Positions 32,310-41,085 are shown, counted from the first letter of the stretch. The stretch is DNA of 64,000 nucleotides from G965279355 sp965279355 (GCA_965279355.1 OZ257155.1:1116001-1180000), one strand, 5' to 3'. The notes: a model not told the origin generated them from the sequence alone. Numbers and translations: made by a program.

Positions 32310-32759
32310 TCAATCGCCCCCGAAAATCTGCATCGGCTGGTTCAGCGCGTAGATGAAGAGGAACACGACGAAGCAGGCCAACAGCACGCTGAGTATCGCC
32401 GTCTCTTTCACCTTCGCTTCCGTCGTCGCAAAGGCCGCCACAAATGAGCAGACCAACACCGTCGGCGCCAGTCCGGCACGCTCGATCAGCGCACCGAAGA
32501 GAACGATGGCGGCAATAAGCAGACCGCTTGAACGCCATACCGGCAGCCGAATCGCCGGTCCGGGCGTCGCGATGGACTTAAAGCCAACGAAGACACCGAT
32601 GGCGATCAGGCAGTAGCTCAGAAGCATCGGGAAATAACCCGGCCCCATGCGCGCTGCACTGCCGATGGAATATTCTCTACCGAAATAGAGACCGGCCAAG
32701 CCGATGACGATGAACGTCACAGATGCCCCAAAATCCTGGGGACTTTTTACTCGAAACAT
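32310..32759 (-). CDS. tctB: Tripartite tricarboxylate transporter small membrane subunit (TctB)
   Basis: The 149-residue protein has four predicted membrane helices and the TctB layout: VTFIVIGLAGLYFGREYSIG, then ARMGPGYFPMLLSYCLIAIG with the family motif R-x-G-P-G-x-F-P, followed by a hydrophilic loop and two more helices. CGGAGGG stands before the ATG at 32759. It is the first gene of the tctB-tctA unit; no Bug gene is directly attached, which is unusual since the order tctC-tctB-tctA is common. Confidence 0.9.
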   Translation of the reverse strand: MFRVKSPQDFGASVTFIVIGLAGLYFGREYSIGSAARMGPGYFPMLLSYCLIAIGVFVGFKSIATPGPAIRLPVWRSSGLLIAAIVLFGALIERAGLAPTVLVCSFVAAFATTEAKVKETAILSVLLACFVVFLFIYALNQPMQIFGGD

Positions 32760-33237
32760 TGACGCGTCCCTCCGTTCGCGCGGACCCGTGACCGATGTGT
32801 CTTACAACGGTCAAAGCCCCGTCAAAATCGCCCTACTCAGATGTCTGCCCCTCGAAGCCCTCAACGGCAGATGCCGCCTTACCCTCTGTCCAGCCGCGAG
32901 TGTCGAACTGCTCGTTCAACGCTCTCACGGCATCTCCGGATTTCTGCATCGTCCGACACAGTATCCAGAGGAATTATTTCGTTCATCGTCCCAACGCGTA
33001 CTTTCGTAAACATCCTGATCTTGAACGTCAACAAGTCCCTGTCTTGTAGTCGTTCCCGCGTCTTCCCAGTACTCGATTTTACTGAAAGGCCGCAAGTCTT
33101 TGCGTCGACAATGTTCGGGTTGCTCATGGGGTGGGCAGTTGGTTTTCACAAATAGTCACGTGGTGGCGCACCGATATGCCGAACCTGACCGGCTCCGCGT
33201 TTTGCCGCAGTGCAGCAAAGGCGCGGCGCGCTTCCCA
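32760..33237. other. 478-base region without a convincing gene upstream of tctB
   Basis: The stretch separates the tctB start from the aldo/keto reductase stop; both genes read leftwards. Base composition is nearer to 50% GC than in the neighbours. No reading frame here looks like a known family. One 38-codon frame (32949 to 32833, minus) starts MQKSGDAVRALNEQFDTRGW and ends close to tctB but lacks a good ribosome-binding site. The region probably contains the tctBA promoter and may hold decayed coding sequence or a regulatory RNA. Confidence 0.4.
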
Positions 33238-34182
33238 CTAGATGGCGCCCGTGATCCTGTCGACGTCCGCCATCTGATCGGCGCTGAGCACCCAGTTCGC
33301 CGCCTTAACGTTTTCCTCCAGCTGCTCCGGCCTGGTGGCGCCGGCAATCACGCTGGCGACGGTCGGTCGGCAGGCGAGCCAGCTGAACGCCAGTTCCAGC
33401 ATCGACTTGCCGTGCTTCCGCGCGAAGTCTTCCAGTTTCTCGACGACCGGCCAGTTCCTGTCGGTCATATAGCGGTCGGCCAGTCCTTTGGACCCCGTGA
33501 GACGAGCACCCTGCGGCATCGCCGCGTTACGCTTGTACTTGCCCGTCAGCAGGCCGCTGGCCAGCGGGAAGAACGGGAGCAGTCCGAGATTGTGCTTCTC
33601 CATGGCCGGAATGAGTTCGGCATCCGGCTTGCGGAAGACCAGGCTGTACTCGTCCTGGCAGGAGACGAACGCATTCAGATTGTGATGTTTCGATGTCCAC
33701 AACGCATCGACCACCTGCCACGGCGCATAGTTCGAGCAGCCGATGTAGCGGACCTTGCCCTGGCGGACGAGATCGTCGAGCGCCCGCAAGGTTTCCTCGA
33801 TCGGGGTGCGCGGATCGGCATCGTGCATCTGATAGAGATCGATCCAGTCGGTGCGCAGGCGCTTCAGGCTCGCCTCGACTGCCGACATGATGTAGCGGCG
33901 TGAGCCGCCGATCAGCTTTTCCTCGGCGTCCATCGCTTTCGAGAATTTGGTGGCCAGCACGATGTCCTTGCGGCGCGGCCCCATCACCTGCCCCATCAGG
34001 TCTTCGGAGCCGCCGCGGTTTCCGTAGATATCGGCGGTGTCGAACAGGTTGATGCCGAGGTCCATCGCCTTGTGGATGACCTTGCGGGTGCCTTCGAGGT
34101 CGAGCCGGCCGCCGAAATTGTTGCAGCCGAGACCGACGACCGAGACAAGCAGGCCCGACTGGCCGAGATTGCGGAGTTCCAC
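33238..34182 (-). CDS. Aldo/keto reductase
   Basis: The 314-residue protein is an NADPH-dependent aldo/keto reductase of the YghZ/Tas-like group. The catalytic tetrad is visible as Asp and Tyr in LFDTADIYGNRGGSED, Lys in VLATKFSKAM and His in DLYQMHDADPRT. The NADP-binding C-terminal part includes VASVIAGATRPEQLEENVKA. The start is GTG at 34182 with AGAGGA upstream. It probably reduces an aldehyde or ketone produced in the locus; the substrate is unknown. It is followed on the same strand by the gap before tctB, and a terminator for the upstream Bug gene separates it from that gene. Confidence 0.9.
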   Translation of the reverse strand: MELRNLGQSGLLVSVVGLGCNNFGGRLDLEGTRKVIHKAMDLGINLFDTADIYGNRGGSEDLMGQVMGPRRKDIVLATKFSKAMDAEEKLIGGSRRYIMSAVEASLKRLRTDWIDLYQMHDADPRTPIEETLRALDDLVRQGKVRYIGCSNYAPWQVVDALWTSKHHNLNAFVSCQDEYSLVFRKPDAELIPAMEKHNLGLLPFFPLASGLLTGKYKRNAAMPQGARLTGSKGLADRYMTDRNWPVVEKLEDFARKHGKSMLELAFSWLACRPTVASVIAGATRPEQLEENVKAANWVLSADQMADVDRITGAI

Positions 34183-34261
34183 GAGCGCGTCCTCTTGTTA
34201 CATAGATGGCTGGGATTGCGGGCAGCCTAGGCGGCGCTTGGGCGCCGAGCAATCCCTCTCA

Positions 34262-34292
34262 AAGAAAAAGCCGTGGGGCACTGCCCCACGGC
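34262..34292 (-). terminator. Intrinsic terminator after the Bug gene
   Basis: On the minus strand GCCGTGGGGCA (34292-34282) and TGCCCCACGGC (34280-34270) form an 11-base inverted repeat, followed by TTTTTCTTT (34269-34261). It lies about 25 bases after the stop of the leftward Bug gene and is a well-formed rho-independent terminator. Confidence 0.85.
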
Positions 34293-34317
34293 TTGTTCAA
34301 GCGGTAACGGATCGGCC

Positions 34318-35298
34318 TTATTGCGGCTCGATCTTCGCCGCCTTGAAGATCCGGCCCATGCGGTCCGTGTATTCCTTCTGGAACGAGGCCAGTTTTTCCG
34401 GGCCGCCCGGCGCCGGCTCATTGCCGAAGCCGAGCAGGAACTTCTTGGTCTCTTCGCGCTTCACGATGTCCTGCAGCCATGTCGACATCTTGTCCACGAT
34501 GGGCTTTGGCGTATTGGCCGGAAAATAGGCCGACCACCAGCCCGCGAATTCGAAGCCGGTGACCCCGGCTTCGGCCATCGTCGGCAGCTCCGGCGATGCC
34601 GCGCTGCGCTTGGAGAGGGTGATGGCCAGCGCCTTCACCCGCCCCGCCTTGGCCTGCTCGATGGCGAACACGCTGTCGCCGAAGATGAAGTCGAGATGGC
34701 CGCCCAGCATGTCAGTCTGCGCCTGCGGCGTCGCCTGATAGCGGACAGTCTGCGATTCAAAACCGGCGATCTGCTTGTACATCTCGGACGACAGCAGGGC
34801 CGAGACGTTCGGCGCGCCGTAGGACGACTTGCCCTGCTTTGCTTTCACATACGCGGTCAGCTCCGCCACCGAGTTCACATTGATCGCCGGGTTGACGATC
34901 AGCACGAAGGCCTGCTCGGAGAGCAGCGCAACGGGCGCGAAGTCCTTCACCGGATCGTAAGGCAGCGACTTGAACGCATGCACGTTCATTGCATGCGACG
35001 CCGCCGCGGGCGTGATCAGCAGCGTATAGCCATCCGGTTTCGCCCGCGCGGTGAACTCGGCACCGATATTGCCGAAGGCGCCCGGCTTGTTGTCGATCAC
35101 CACCGTCCGGCCGGACAGTTTCTGGATCTCGTTGGCATAATAACGGACGGTGACATCCGCCCCCGTCCCCGCCGCATAGGCGCAGACGATGTGGATTTCG
35201 CGGGCCGGCCAGTCCTGCTGCGCGTGGGCGCCCAAGCTCAGCGGCACGGCCGCAAGAGCACCAAGTGCTGCTCGGCGTGTCATCTTCATCATGGTCAT
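34318..35298 (-). CDS. Bug-family (TctC-type) periplasmic solute-binding protein
   Basis: The 326-residue protein has a twin-arginine-like signal (MTRRAALGALAAVPLSLGAH) and the Bug landmarks WPAREIHIVCAYAAGTGADV, VIDNKPGAFGNIGAEFTARA, YDPVKDFAPVALLSEQAFVL and FEFAGWWSAYFPANTPKPIV. The early 'CAYAAGTGADV' replaces the usual 'PFPPGGxxD', and the same change is seen in the next gene, so the two are close paralogues. Four in-frame ATGs crowd the start (35298, 35292, 35289, 35283). It is probably the last gene of the leftward UbiD-SDR-Bug-Bug unit and is closed by a strong terminator. Confidence 0.9.
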   Translation of the reverse strand: MTMMKMTRRAALGALAAVPLSLGAHAQQDWPAREIHIVCAYAAGTGADVTVRYYANEIQKLSGRTVVIDNKPGAFGNIGAEFTARAKPDGYTLLITPAAASHAMNVHAFKSLPYDPVKDFAPVALLSEQAFVLIVNPAINVNSVAELTAYVKAKQGKSSYGAPNVSALLSSEMYKQIAGFESQTVRYQATPQAQTDMLGGHLDFIFGDSVFAIEQAKAGRVKALAITLSKRSAASPELPTMAEAGVTGFEFAGWWSAYFPANTPKPIVDKMSTWLQDIVKREETKKFLLGFGNEPAPGGPEKLASFQKEYTDRMGRIFKAAKIEPQ

Positions 35299-35325
35299 TG
35301 CCTTTCGTCTCCCTGTTCCAACGGT

Positions 35326-36309
35326 TCAGATTTTTGGAATGTTGGCCTTGGCGTGGATTTCGCCCCAGCGCGCCAGGTCTTCCGCCTGCCACTTGGCGAG
35401 CGAGTCCTGCGTGCCTGGGAACGGCTCGTTGCCGGCATTCAGCAGGAACGCCTTGGCTTCCGGCGACGCGACGATCTGGTTCAGCCAGGTCTCCATCTTC
35501 TTCACGATCGGCTGCGGCGTATTGGCGGGGAAATAGGCCGCCCACCAGCCGGTCAGCGCGTAACCGGGAACGCCGGCCTCGATCATCGTCGGCAGCTCCG
35601 TCGCGGCCAAAGTCCGCTTCGGCATCGTGACGGCCAGGGCCTTCACCCGGCCGGCCTTCGCCTGCTCCAGCGCGAACACGGTGTCCGCAAAGAGGAAGTC
35701 GAGCGAGCCGTCGAGCATTTCCTGAATCGCGGGTGCGGCGGCATTGTAGCGGACGGTTTCCGCCTTCACGCCGGCGATATTCTTGTAGAGTTCAGCCGCC
35801 GCCAGCGAAAACGGGTTGACGCCGCCATATTGCGCCTTGTCGCCCTTGGCCTTGAGTGCCGCGGTCAGGTCGCTGACCGTGTTGAAGCCCTTCTTCGGAT
35901 CGACGATCAGGATAAAGCCCTGCGCGGCCAGTGTGGTGACCGGGGTGAAATCCTTCACCGGATCGAAAGGCAGCGACTTGAACATGTGCGGGTTGTTCGA
36001 ATGCGTGCCGCTGCCGGGCGTGATCAGCAGGTGATAGCCATCGTTGCGCGCCCGCGCGACGGCTTCCGCCGCGATGTTGCCAAAGGCGCCGGGCTTGTTC
36101 TCGACCACCAGGGTCTGTCCCGTGAGCGGCCGCAGCTTCTCGGTGAAGAAGCGCACCAGGATGTCGGCGCCGCTGCCGGCCGGGAAGCCGCAATAGACCC
36201 GGATTTCGCGCGCCGGATAGTCCTGTGCCTGTGCCGGCATGGCAAAGGCGGCCAGGGCCAGCGATGCGCAGGCGGCAAGCCGCAATCTACGTGTGAGCGA
36301 TGTCAGCAT
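35326..36309 (-). CDS. Bug-family (TctC-type) periplasmic solute-binding protein
   Basis: The 327-residue protein has a classical signal peptide (LRLAACASLALAAFAMPAQA) and the mature start QDYPAREIRVYCGFPAGSGA. VVENKPGAFGNIAAEAVARA, FDPVKDFTPVTTLAAQGFIL and GYALTGWWAAYFPANTPQPI closely parallel the downstream Bug protein, so this is a tandem duplication that has diverged. AGGGAGGAAC precedes the ATG at 36309. A longer frame reaching 36690 overlaps the SDR gene in another frame and is not used. It lies between the SDR gene and the second Bug gene, all leftward, and probably binds an aromatic or related carboxylate for a TctAB transporter. Confidence 0.9.
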   Translation of the reverse strand: MLTSLTRRLRLAACASLALAAFAMPAQAQDYPAREIRVYCGFPAGSGADILVRFFTEKLRPLTGQTLVVENKPGAFGNIAAEAVARARNDGYHLLITPGSGTHSNNPHMFKSLPFDPVKDFTPVTTLAAQGFILIVDPKKGFNTVSDLTAALKAKGDKAQYGGVNPFSLAAAELYKNIAGVKAETVRYNAAAPAIQEMLDGSLDFLFADTVFALEQAKAGRVKALAVTMPKRTLAATELPTMIEAGVPGYALTGWWAAYFPANTPQPIVKKMETWLNQIVASPEAKAFLLNAGNEPFPGTQDSLAKWQAEDLARWGEIHAKANIPKI

Positions 36310-36391
36310 GATGTTCCTCCCTGTGTTCTTGGGGTGGGACGTTACACGTCTTCTCACCCCGCCGATTTCATAATCCGGTGATCCCGGGCCT

Positions 36392-37150
36392 CTACACGAC
36401 GTGTCTGCCGCCATCGACGACGACGATGCCGCCGGTTGAGCTCTTGAGATGGGTGATGCAGCCCATGACGGTGTGCGCCACGTCATCCGGCGACAGCACC
36501 TTCTTGAGCGGCGATGTTTCAGCCAGCTTCTCGATCGCGGAGCGCGGACGGCCGGGCACGAAATCGGTGTCCACCGCCCCCGGCGACACGCACATGATCC
36601 GGATTTCCGGCCCCAGCAGGCCGGCCAGGTTGCGCGTGAGATGGTCGAGCGCCGCCTTGGACGAACCGTAGGCGATGTTGCTGCCCGCACGGCCCGACTT
36701 GAACCCGCCGACCGACGAGATATTGATGATCACGCCGTCGCCGGTCGTCTTCATCAGCGGCGAGAAGGCCCGCACGAGCGCGAACGGTCCGCGCACGTTG
36801 ACGATAAAAATGTCGTCGAACGTCTTGTCGTCCAGCGCCTCGAAATCGTGATGCGGAATGAGCCGGGTGTAGCCAGCCGAGTTGACGACGATGTCGCAGC
36901 GTCCATAGGCCTGCTTCACCTCGGCCGCCGCCAGGCGGAGCGTCTCCGTCTCCTCCATCCGCATCTGGATAGCGCGATGGCCGGCGCCTGGCAGCTTCGC
37001 CAGCAACGCTTTCGCCCGGTCGACGCCGGCATTGTAGCCGATGACAACGGTGGCCCCCGCCTCCGCCAGCCGGCGGACGCAGGCGGCCCCGATGCCGTTG
37101 CTGCCGCCCGTGACGACGGCAACCTTCCCCTTCAACGGCGCTTCAGCCAT
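36392..37150 (-). CDS. SDR-family oxidoreductase
   Basis: The 252-residue classical short-chain dehydrogenase/reductase has the cofactor motif TGGSNGIGAACVRRLAEAG (TGxxxGxG), NSAGYTRLIP for NNAG, the catalytic Ser in VIINISSVGGF, and Tyr-x-x-x-Lys in IAYGSSKAALDHLTRNL. CVSPGAVDTDF is the usual PG motif. The basic residue pattern after the first strand suggests NADP, but this is not certain. It lies 21 bases after the UbiD gene on the same strand. Its substrate is likely an alcohol, ketone or dihydrodiol in the same pathway, which is inference. Confidence 0.9.
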   Translation of the reverse strand: MAEAPLKGKVAVVTGGSNGIGAACVRRLAEAGATVVIGYNAGVDRAKALLAKLPGAGHRAIQMRMEETETLRLAAAEVKQAYGRCDIVVNSAGYTRLIPHHDFEALDDKTFDDIFIVNVRGPFALVRAFSPLMKTTGDGVIINISSVGGFKSGRAGSNIAYGSSKAALDHLTRNLAGLLGPEIRIMCVSPGAVDTDFVPGRPRSAIEKLAETSPLKKVLSPDDVAHTVMGCITHLKSSTGGIVVVDGGRHVV

Positions 37151-37171
37151 GCGGCCCCCGGATGACAGCGG

Positions 37172-38740
37172 TCAGGCGACGTTGCCCGGACCGAAGACAT
37201 AACGGCCGTCTTCATTGCGGCCGAGCTTGCCTTCCTGACGCACCTTGTCGACTTCAAGCGCGATCTCGCGACCGTCCCTGCTGCCGACGGCAACCATGAG
37301 CTCGGCAAAGAACTTCGGGCCGTCTTCGAGGGCCGCGCGCACGCTCGGGAACTTCTTCCCTTCCCAGGTGGGCGCCGCCGGCACGATCGCTTCGATCTTC
37401 GCCATCGCCGCGGCGCTGCGCGTCAGGTCGTAACCGGCCTTGCTGCTGAAGCGCGAGCCTTCCGTCGACGGATCGAGCGGATTGCCGCGGAAGCCGCTGA
37501 CGACCGTGAGATCGCGTTCCGGCTGGAAGCGCGTCGCCAGCGCCCATTCCATCTGCTGGTCGCTATAGACGTCGATATCGGGATCGACGACGAACACGTT
37601 CTTGCAGTTGGCAAGGCAGCCCATCGCCGCGCTAATCGCGTTGCGCGCCTCGCCCGGCACGCGCTGCCTCATCGCGATGCGGACATTGAGCATGCCGCCG
37701 CAGGCCGCCGGAATGTAGACGGCCGTCACTTCACGGACCGCCGTTTCCAGCGCGCGCCACACGATGGTCTCGCTGCGCAGCGCATTGAGCTGCGAGGTGT
37801 CGGTGTCGCCGAGCGCCTTCCCTGAGATGGTCGAGGTCTGGAAGAGCGCGTCCTTGCGATGGGTGATTGCCGTGACGTGGAACAGCGGGTTCTTCTTCAC
37901 GCCGCCGTAATAACCGAGGAATTCGCCGTACGGGCCTTCCGGCTCCACATGGCCCTTCTCGTCGAAATAACCTTCGATGACGTACTCGGCGTCGGCCGGC
38001 ACCTTGATATCGTTGGTGACGCACTTCACCACCGGCATCGGCTCGCCGCGCAGTGTCGCGACCAGGCCCAGCTCGTCGACCGGAATACGCATCGTCGCCG
38101 ACACATGGTCGATCGGATGCGAGCCGACCACGAAGCTCACCGGCACCTTCTCGCCCTTCGACGCCTGCGCGATGTAGATGGCGCGGAGGTCGCTGGGTGC
38201 CACCAGGTCGACGCCCGTCTCGTGACGGCCGCGCAGCATCAGGCGGCGCATGCCGGAATTCATCAGGCCGGTCTTGGTGTCGACGACATAGTCGACCGAC
38301 GATGAGACATAAGGACCGCCATCGAGCCCGTGCTGCACATGGATCGGCAGCTTGGTGAGATCGGCATCCTTGCCCTTAAGCACAACCTCCTGGCACGGCG
38401 CAACGGACTGACTGACCTCGATCATCTCGGCCTTGTTGGTCTCGAGCCGGCGCAGGACTTCCTTCAGCAGATTTTCCGGCGCCACGCCAAACGCCCTGGC
38501 GAGGCGCGAACGGCCCGACGCCACATTGCCGACAAGGGTCGACCCTTCCGGACCTGCCTTTTTAAAGAGCACCGCCTTCTTGTTGCCTTCCATGATCGCG
38601 GCAACATCCACGAGGTCGACCGGCTCTTCATGGATTTCCAGCTCGTCGGGCCCCAGCGATTCGATGAAATTCTTCAGGCGGAACTTCTCGAAATCGATGT
38701 TCGTTCGCGGTGCAGTGGCGACGGCGGCCGGCTTTGCCAT
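37172..38740 (-). CDS. UbiD-family prenylated-FMN decarboxylase
   Basis: The 522-residue protein belongs to the UbiD family, which uses prenylated FMN to decarboxylate aromatic or unsaturated acids reversibly. The catalytic Glu-x4-Glu motif is seen as VEPEGPYGEFLGYYGG, and the conserved Arg region is NSGMRRLMLRGRHETGVDL. KVPVSFVVGSHPIDHVSATM and a VVDPDIDVYSDQQMEWALAT segment (substrate and metal region) are also typical. No UbiX-type flavin prenyltransferase lies nearby, so the cofactor must come from elsewhere in the genome. A hairpin followed by six T residues stands in the leader before AGGGAAG, so attenuation is possible. SDR and Bug genes follow. Confidence 0.9.
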   Translation of the reverse strand: MAKPAAVATAPRTNIDFEKFRLKNFIESLGPDELEIHEEPVDLVDVAAIMEGNKKAVLFKKAGPEGSTLVGNVASGRSRLARAFGVAPENLLKEVLRRLETNKAEMIEVSQSVAPCQEVVLKGKDADLTKLPIHVQHGLDGGPYVSSSVDYVVDTKTGLMNSGMRRLMLRGRHETGVDLVAPSDLRAIYIAQASKGEKVPVSFVVGSHPIDHVSATMRIPVDELGLVATLRGEPMPVVKCVTNDIKVPADAEYVIEGYFDEKGHVEPEGPYGEFLGYYGGVKKNPLFHVTAITHRKDALFQTSTISGKALGDTDTSQLNALRSETIVWRALETAVREVTAVYIPAACGGMLNVRIAMRQRVPGEARNAISAAMGCLANCKNVFVVDPDIDVYSDQQMEWALATRFQPERDLTVVSGFRGNPLDPSTEGSRFSSKAGYDLTRSAAAMAKIEAIVPAAPTWEGKKFPSVRAALEDGPKFFAELMVAVGSRDGREIALEVDKVRQEGKLGRNEDGRYVFGPGNVA

Positions 38741-38754
38741 GGTGTGTCTTCCCT

Positions 38755-38782
38755 AAAAAATGAGCCCGCTACTCTTGCGGGC
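38755..38782 (-). terminator. Attenuator-like hairpin in the ubiD-family gene leader
   Basis: On the minus strand GCCCGC (38782-38777) pairs with GCGGGC (38769-38764) around AAGAGTA, and after three bases comes TTTTTT (38760-38755), then AGGGAAG and the ATG at 38740. The order stem, T-tract, ribosome-binding site is that of a leader terminator. It could instead be a relic or a chance structure. Confidence 0.5.
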
Positions 38783-38899
38783 CGGTAAGCATTCGCAGAT
38801 AGTGGGGGAACTTATCACCAACCGTTTTAAATTGTCATCCGGCGCACCCCGCGATCCGGCGCATGGCGATTTGACGACTTATTGACGACGGAAAGCGCG

Positions 38900-40105
38900 A
38901 TGACGAAGTGGAAGCATGACCGGGTTTTGATCGTTGGCGGCGGCCCCGTGGGGGCCGTGGCGGCGTTGTTGCTGGCGCAAAAAGGCGTGCCGGTTACGTT
39001 GCTGGAGCGCGAGGCGAAAGCGGTCGTCGACTATCGCGCCTCGACGTTCCATCCGCCGACACTCGACCTGCTGGAGGAATCCGGCGTGACCTCGGCGCTC
39101 ATCTCGATGGGCCTGATCGCGCCGACCATGCAGTACCGCGATCGCGAGCGCGGCAAGATCGTCGAGTTCGATTTCTATCTGCTCAAGGACGACACGCGTC
39201 ATCCCTATCGCCTGCAATGCGAGCAGTTCAAGCTGACGGGCTGGGCCTATCACCAGTTGGCGACCATGCCCAATGCCGAACTGCTGCTTTCGCACACCGC
39301 CACCGATATCAAGATGACAGACGACGGCGTCGAGGTGCAGGCGGACACACCCAACGGGCCGAAGACATTCAAGGGCGACTATCTGATCGGCACCGATGGC
39401 GGCCGCAGCCTGACCCGTAAGGCGCTCGGCTTCGGCTTCGACGGCTTCACCTTTCCCGAGCACTTCATCGTCGCCGGCACCAATTTCGACTTCAAAACCG
39501 CGATGCCCGACATCTGCTCCGTCAACTACACGGCCGATCCGGTTGAGTGGTACATGCTGCTGCAGATCCCGGATGTGTGGCGCGTCATCATGCCGGTCGA
39601 TCCGAAGATCGAGCCGAGCGAGGCAATGCAGGACGAGCGGATCAACGCCAGCCTGCAGAACCTGCTGCCACGCAACGAGCCCTATGACATTCCGATCAAG
39701 GCGATCTATCGCGTGCACCAGCGCGTCGTCGACACCTATCGCAAGGGGCGCGCATTCGTCGCCGGCGATGCCGCGCACCTCAACAATCCGCTGGGCGGCA
39801 TGGGCCTGAACGGCGGGCTGCACGACGCGATCGATCTGAGCGACCGGCTCGCCAAGGTCTGGCACGGCAAGGCGCCCGACAGCGAGCTGGACGGCTACGA
39901 AGCCAAGCGCCGCCCGGAAGCGACCGACGCCATCCACGCCATGACCCAGCGCAACAAGAAGCTGCTGGAAGAACGCGACCCTGAAATGCGCAAACGCAAC
40001 CTCGCGGAATGGGCCCGCATGGGCGCCGATCCGAAGCTCGCCTACGAGCACCTGCTGCAGTCCTCGATGATCTCCTCGCTGCGGCGGTCGGGAATGCTGA
40101 AGTAG
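38900..40105 (+). CDS. FAD-dependent aromatic monooxygenase (PHBH/MhpA-like)
   Basis: The protein of about 401 residues is a group A flavoprotein monooxygenase. It has the dinucleotide site VLIVGGGPVGAVAALLLAQ, the acidic end of the second strand in VTLLERE, the DG motif GDYLIGTDGGRSLTRKAL, and the ribityl-binding GRAFVAGDAAHLNNPLGGMG. It hydroxylates an aromatic ring using NAD(P)H and oxygen. It is nearest in look to 3-(3-hydroxyphenyl)propionate and resorcinol-type hydroxylases but is shorter than MhpA. I chose the ATG at 38900; a TTG at 38882 would add six residues. It is divergent from the UbiD operon, so the two may be regulated together. Confidence 0.87.
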   Translation: MTKWKHDRVLIVGGGPVGAVAALLLAQKGVPVTLLEREAKAVVDYRASTFHPPTLDLLEESGVTSALISMGLIAPTMQYRDRERGKIVEFDFYLLKDDTRHPYRLQCEQFKLTGWAYHQLATMPNAELLLSHTATDIKMTDDGVEVQADTPNGPKTFKGDYLIGTDGGRSLTRKALGFGFDGFTFPEHFIVAGTNFDFKTAMPDICSVNYTADPVEWYMLLQIPDVWRVIMPVDPKIEPSEAMQDERINASLQNLLPRNEPYDIPIKAIYRVHQRVVDTYRKGRAFVAGDAAHLNNPLGGMGLNGGLHDAIDLSDRLAKVWHGKAPDSELDGYEAKRRPEATDAIHAMTQRNKKLLEERDPEMRKRNLAEWARMGADPKLAYEHLLQSSMISSLRRSGMLK

Positions 40106-40199
40106 GCGACGCGTAAACCTCATCGCGTCCGCAGAGCGGAAAGTTAACCATCCGTGCCCCGGGTTTGAACTTGTGGGCAGGAAGGCTTAAATTACGTCC

Positions 40200-41045
40200 A
40201 TGAGCGTAGTACCCACGACCCGCCGCCTGACCCCCAGCGATATCCGGTCCCGCAAGGGCACGGTGCCGGTGGTCAGCCTGACCGCGTACACGACACCGAT
40301 CGCCAAGCTGCTCGATCCCGTGGTCGACATCATGCTGGTCGGGGATTCGCTCGGCATGGTGCTGTACGGTTTTGACAGCACGCTGCCGGTCACGCTCGAC
40401 ATGATGATCGCCCATACCAATGCGGTGATGCGCGGCGCCAAGCGCGCCTGCGTCATTGTCGACATGCCGTTCGGCACCTACCAGGAATCGCCAGAGCTTG
40501 CCTTCCGCAACTGCGCGCGCGTCATGGCCGAGACTGGCTGCGCAGGCGTGAAGGTCGAAGGCGGCGTCGAGATGGCCGAGACCATCCGCTTCCTGACCCA
40601 GCGCGGCATTCCAGTGCTGGGGCATATCGGCCTGATGCCGCAGCATGTGAATGCGCTGGGCGGCTATCGCGTCCAGGGCAAGAGCGACGAGGAAGCCCGC
40701 AAGCTGGTCGAGGATGCAGTCGCCGTCGAAAAAGCCGGCGCATTCGCCATGGTGATTGAAGGCGTGACCGAGCCGGTAGCGCGTGAACTCACCCAGGCCG
40801 TGAAGATCCCGACCATCGGTATCGGCGCTTCGGCAGAATGTGACGGTCAGGTTCTGGTCGTCGACGATCTGCTGGGGCTGATGACCGACATCAAGCCGCG
40901 CTTCGTGAAGCGCTACGCCGAACTGGCGCAGACCATCGAGACAGCGGTGAAATCTTATGCCGACGACGTCCGCGCGCGCCGCTTCCCCGGGCCGGAACAC
41001 ACCTACACGGCAAAGCCGGCCACCAAGGTCCGCGACGCCGGCTGA
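40200..41045 (+). CDS. panB: 3-methyl-2-oxobutanoate hydroxymethyltransferase
   Basis: The 281-residue PanB transfers a hydroxymethyl group from 5,10-methylene-THF to alpha-ketoisovalerate, giving ketopantoate for pantothenate and CoA synthesis. SLTAYTTPIAKLLDPVVDIM, LVGDSLGMVLYGFDSTLPVT (metal-binding Asp), VIVDMPFGTYQESPE, GVKVEGGVEMAETIRFL (catalytic Glu region) and HIGLMPQHVNALGGYRVQGK are all diagnostic. Length is typical. It stands alone: panC is not adjacent. Being a one-carbon-using enzyme near demethylases may be chance. Confidence 0.96.
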   Translation: MSVVPTTRRLTPSDIRSRKGTVPVVSLTAYTTPIAKLLDPVVDIMLVGDSLGMVLYGFDSTLPVTLDMMIAHTNAVMRGAKRACVIVDMPFGTYQESPELAFRNCARVMAETGCAGVKVEGGVEMAETIRFLTQRGIPVLGHIGLMPQHVNALGGYRVQGKSDEEARKLVEDAVAVEKAGAFAMVIEGVTEPVARELTQAVKIPTIGIGASAECDGQVLVVDDLLGLMTDIKPRFVKRYAELAQTIETAVKSYADDVRARRFPGPEHTYTAKPATKVRDAG

Positions 41046-41085
41046 GAGCCGTAGTTCTTTCGCTCTCGTTCCACCCAAAAACACC

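Noticed and set aside
34273..36381. 702-codon plus-strand frame opposite the two Bug genes
   Set aside because: Its internal similarity only reflects the tandem Bug duplication on the other strand; no domain or ribosome-binding site supports it.
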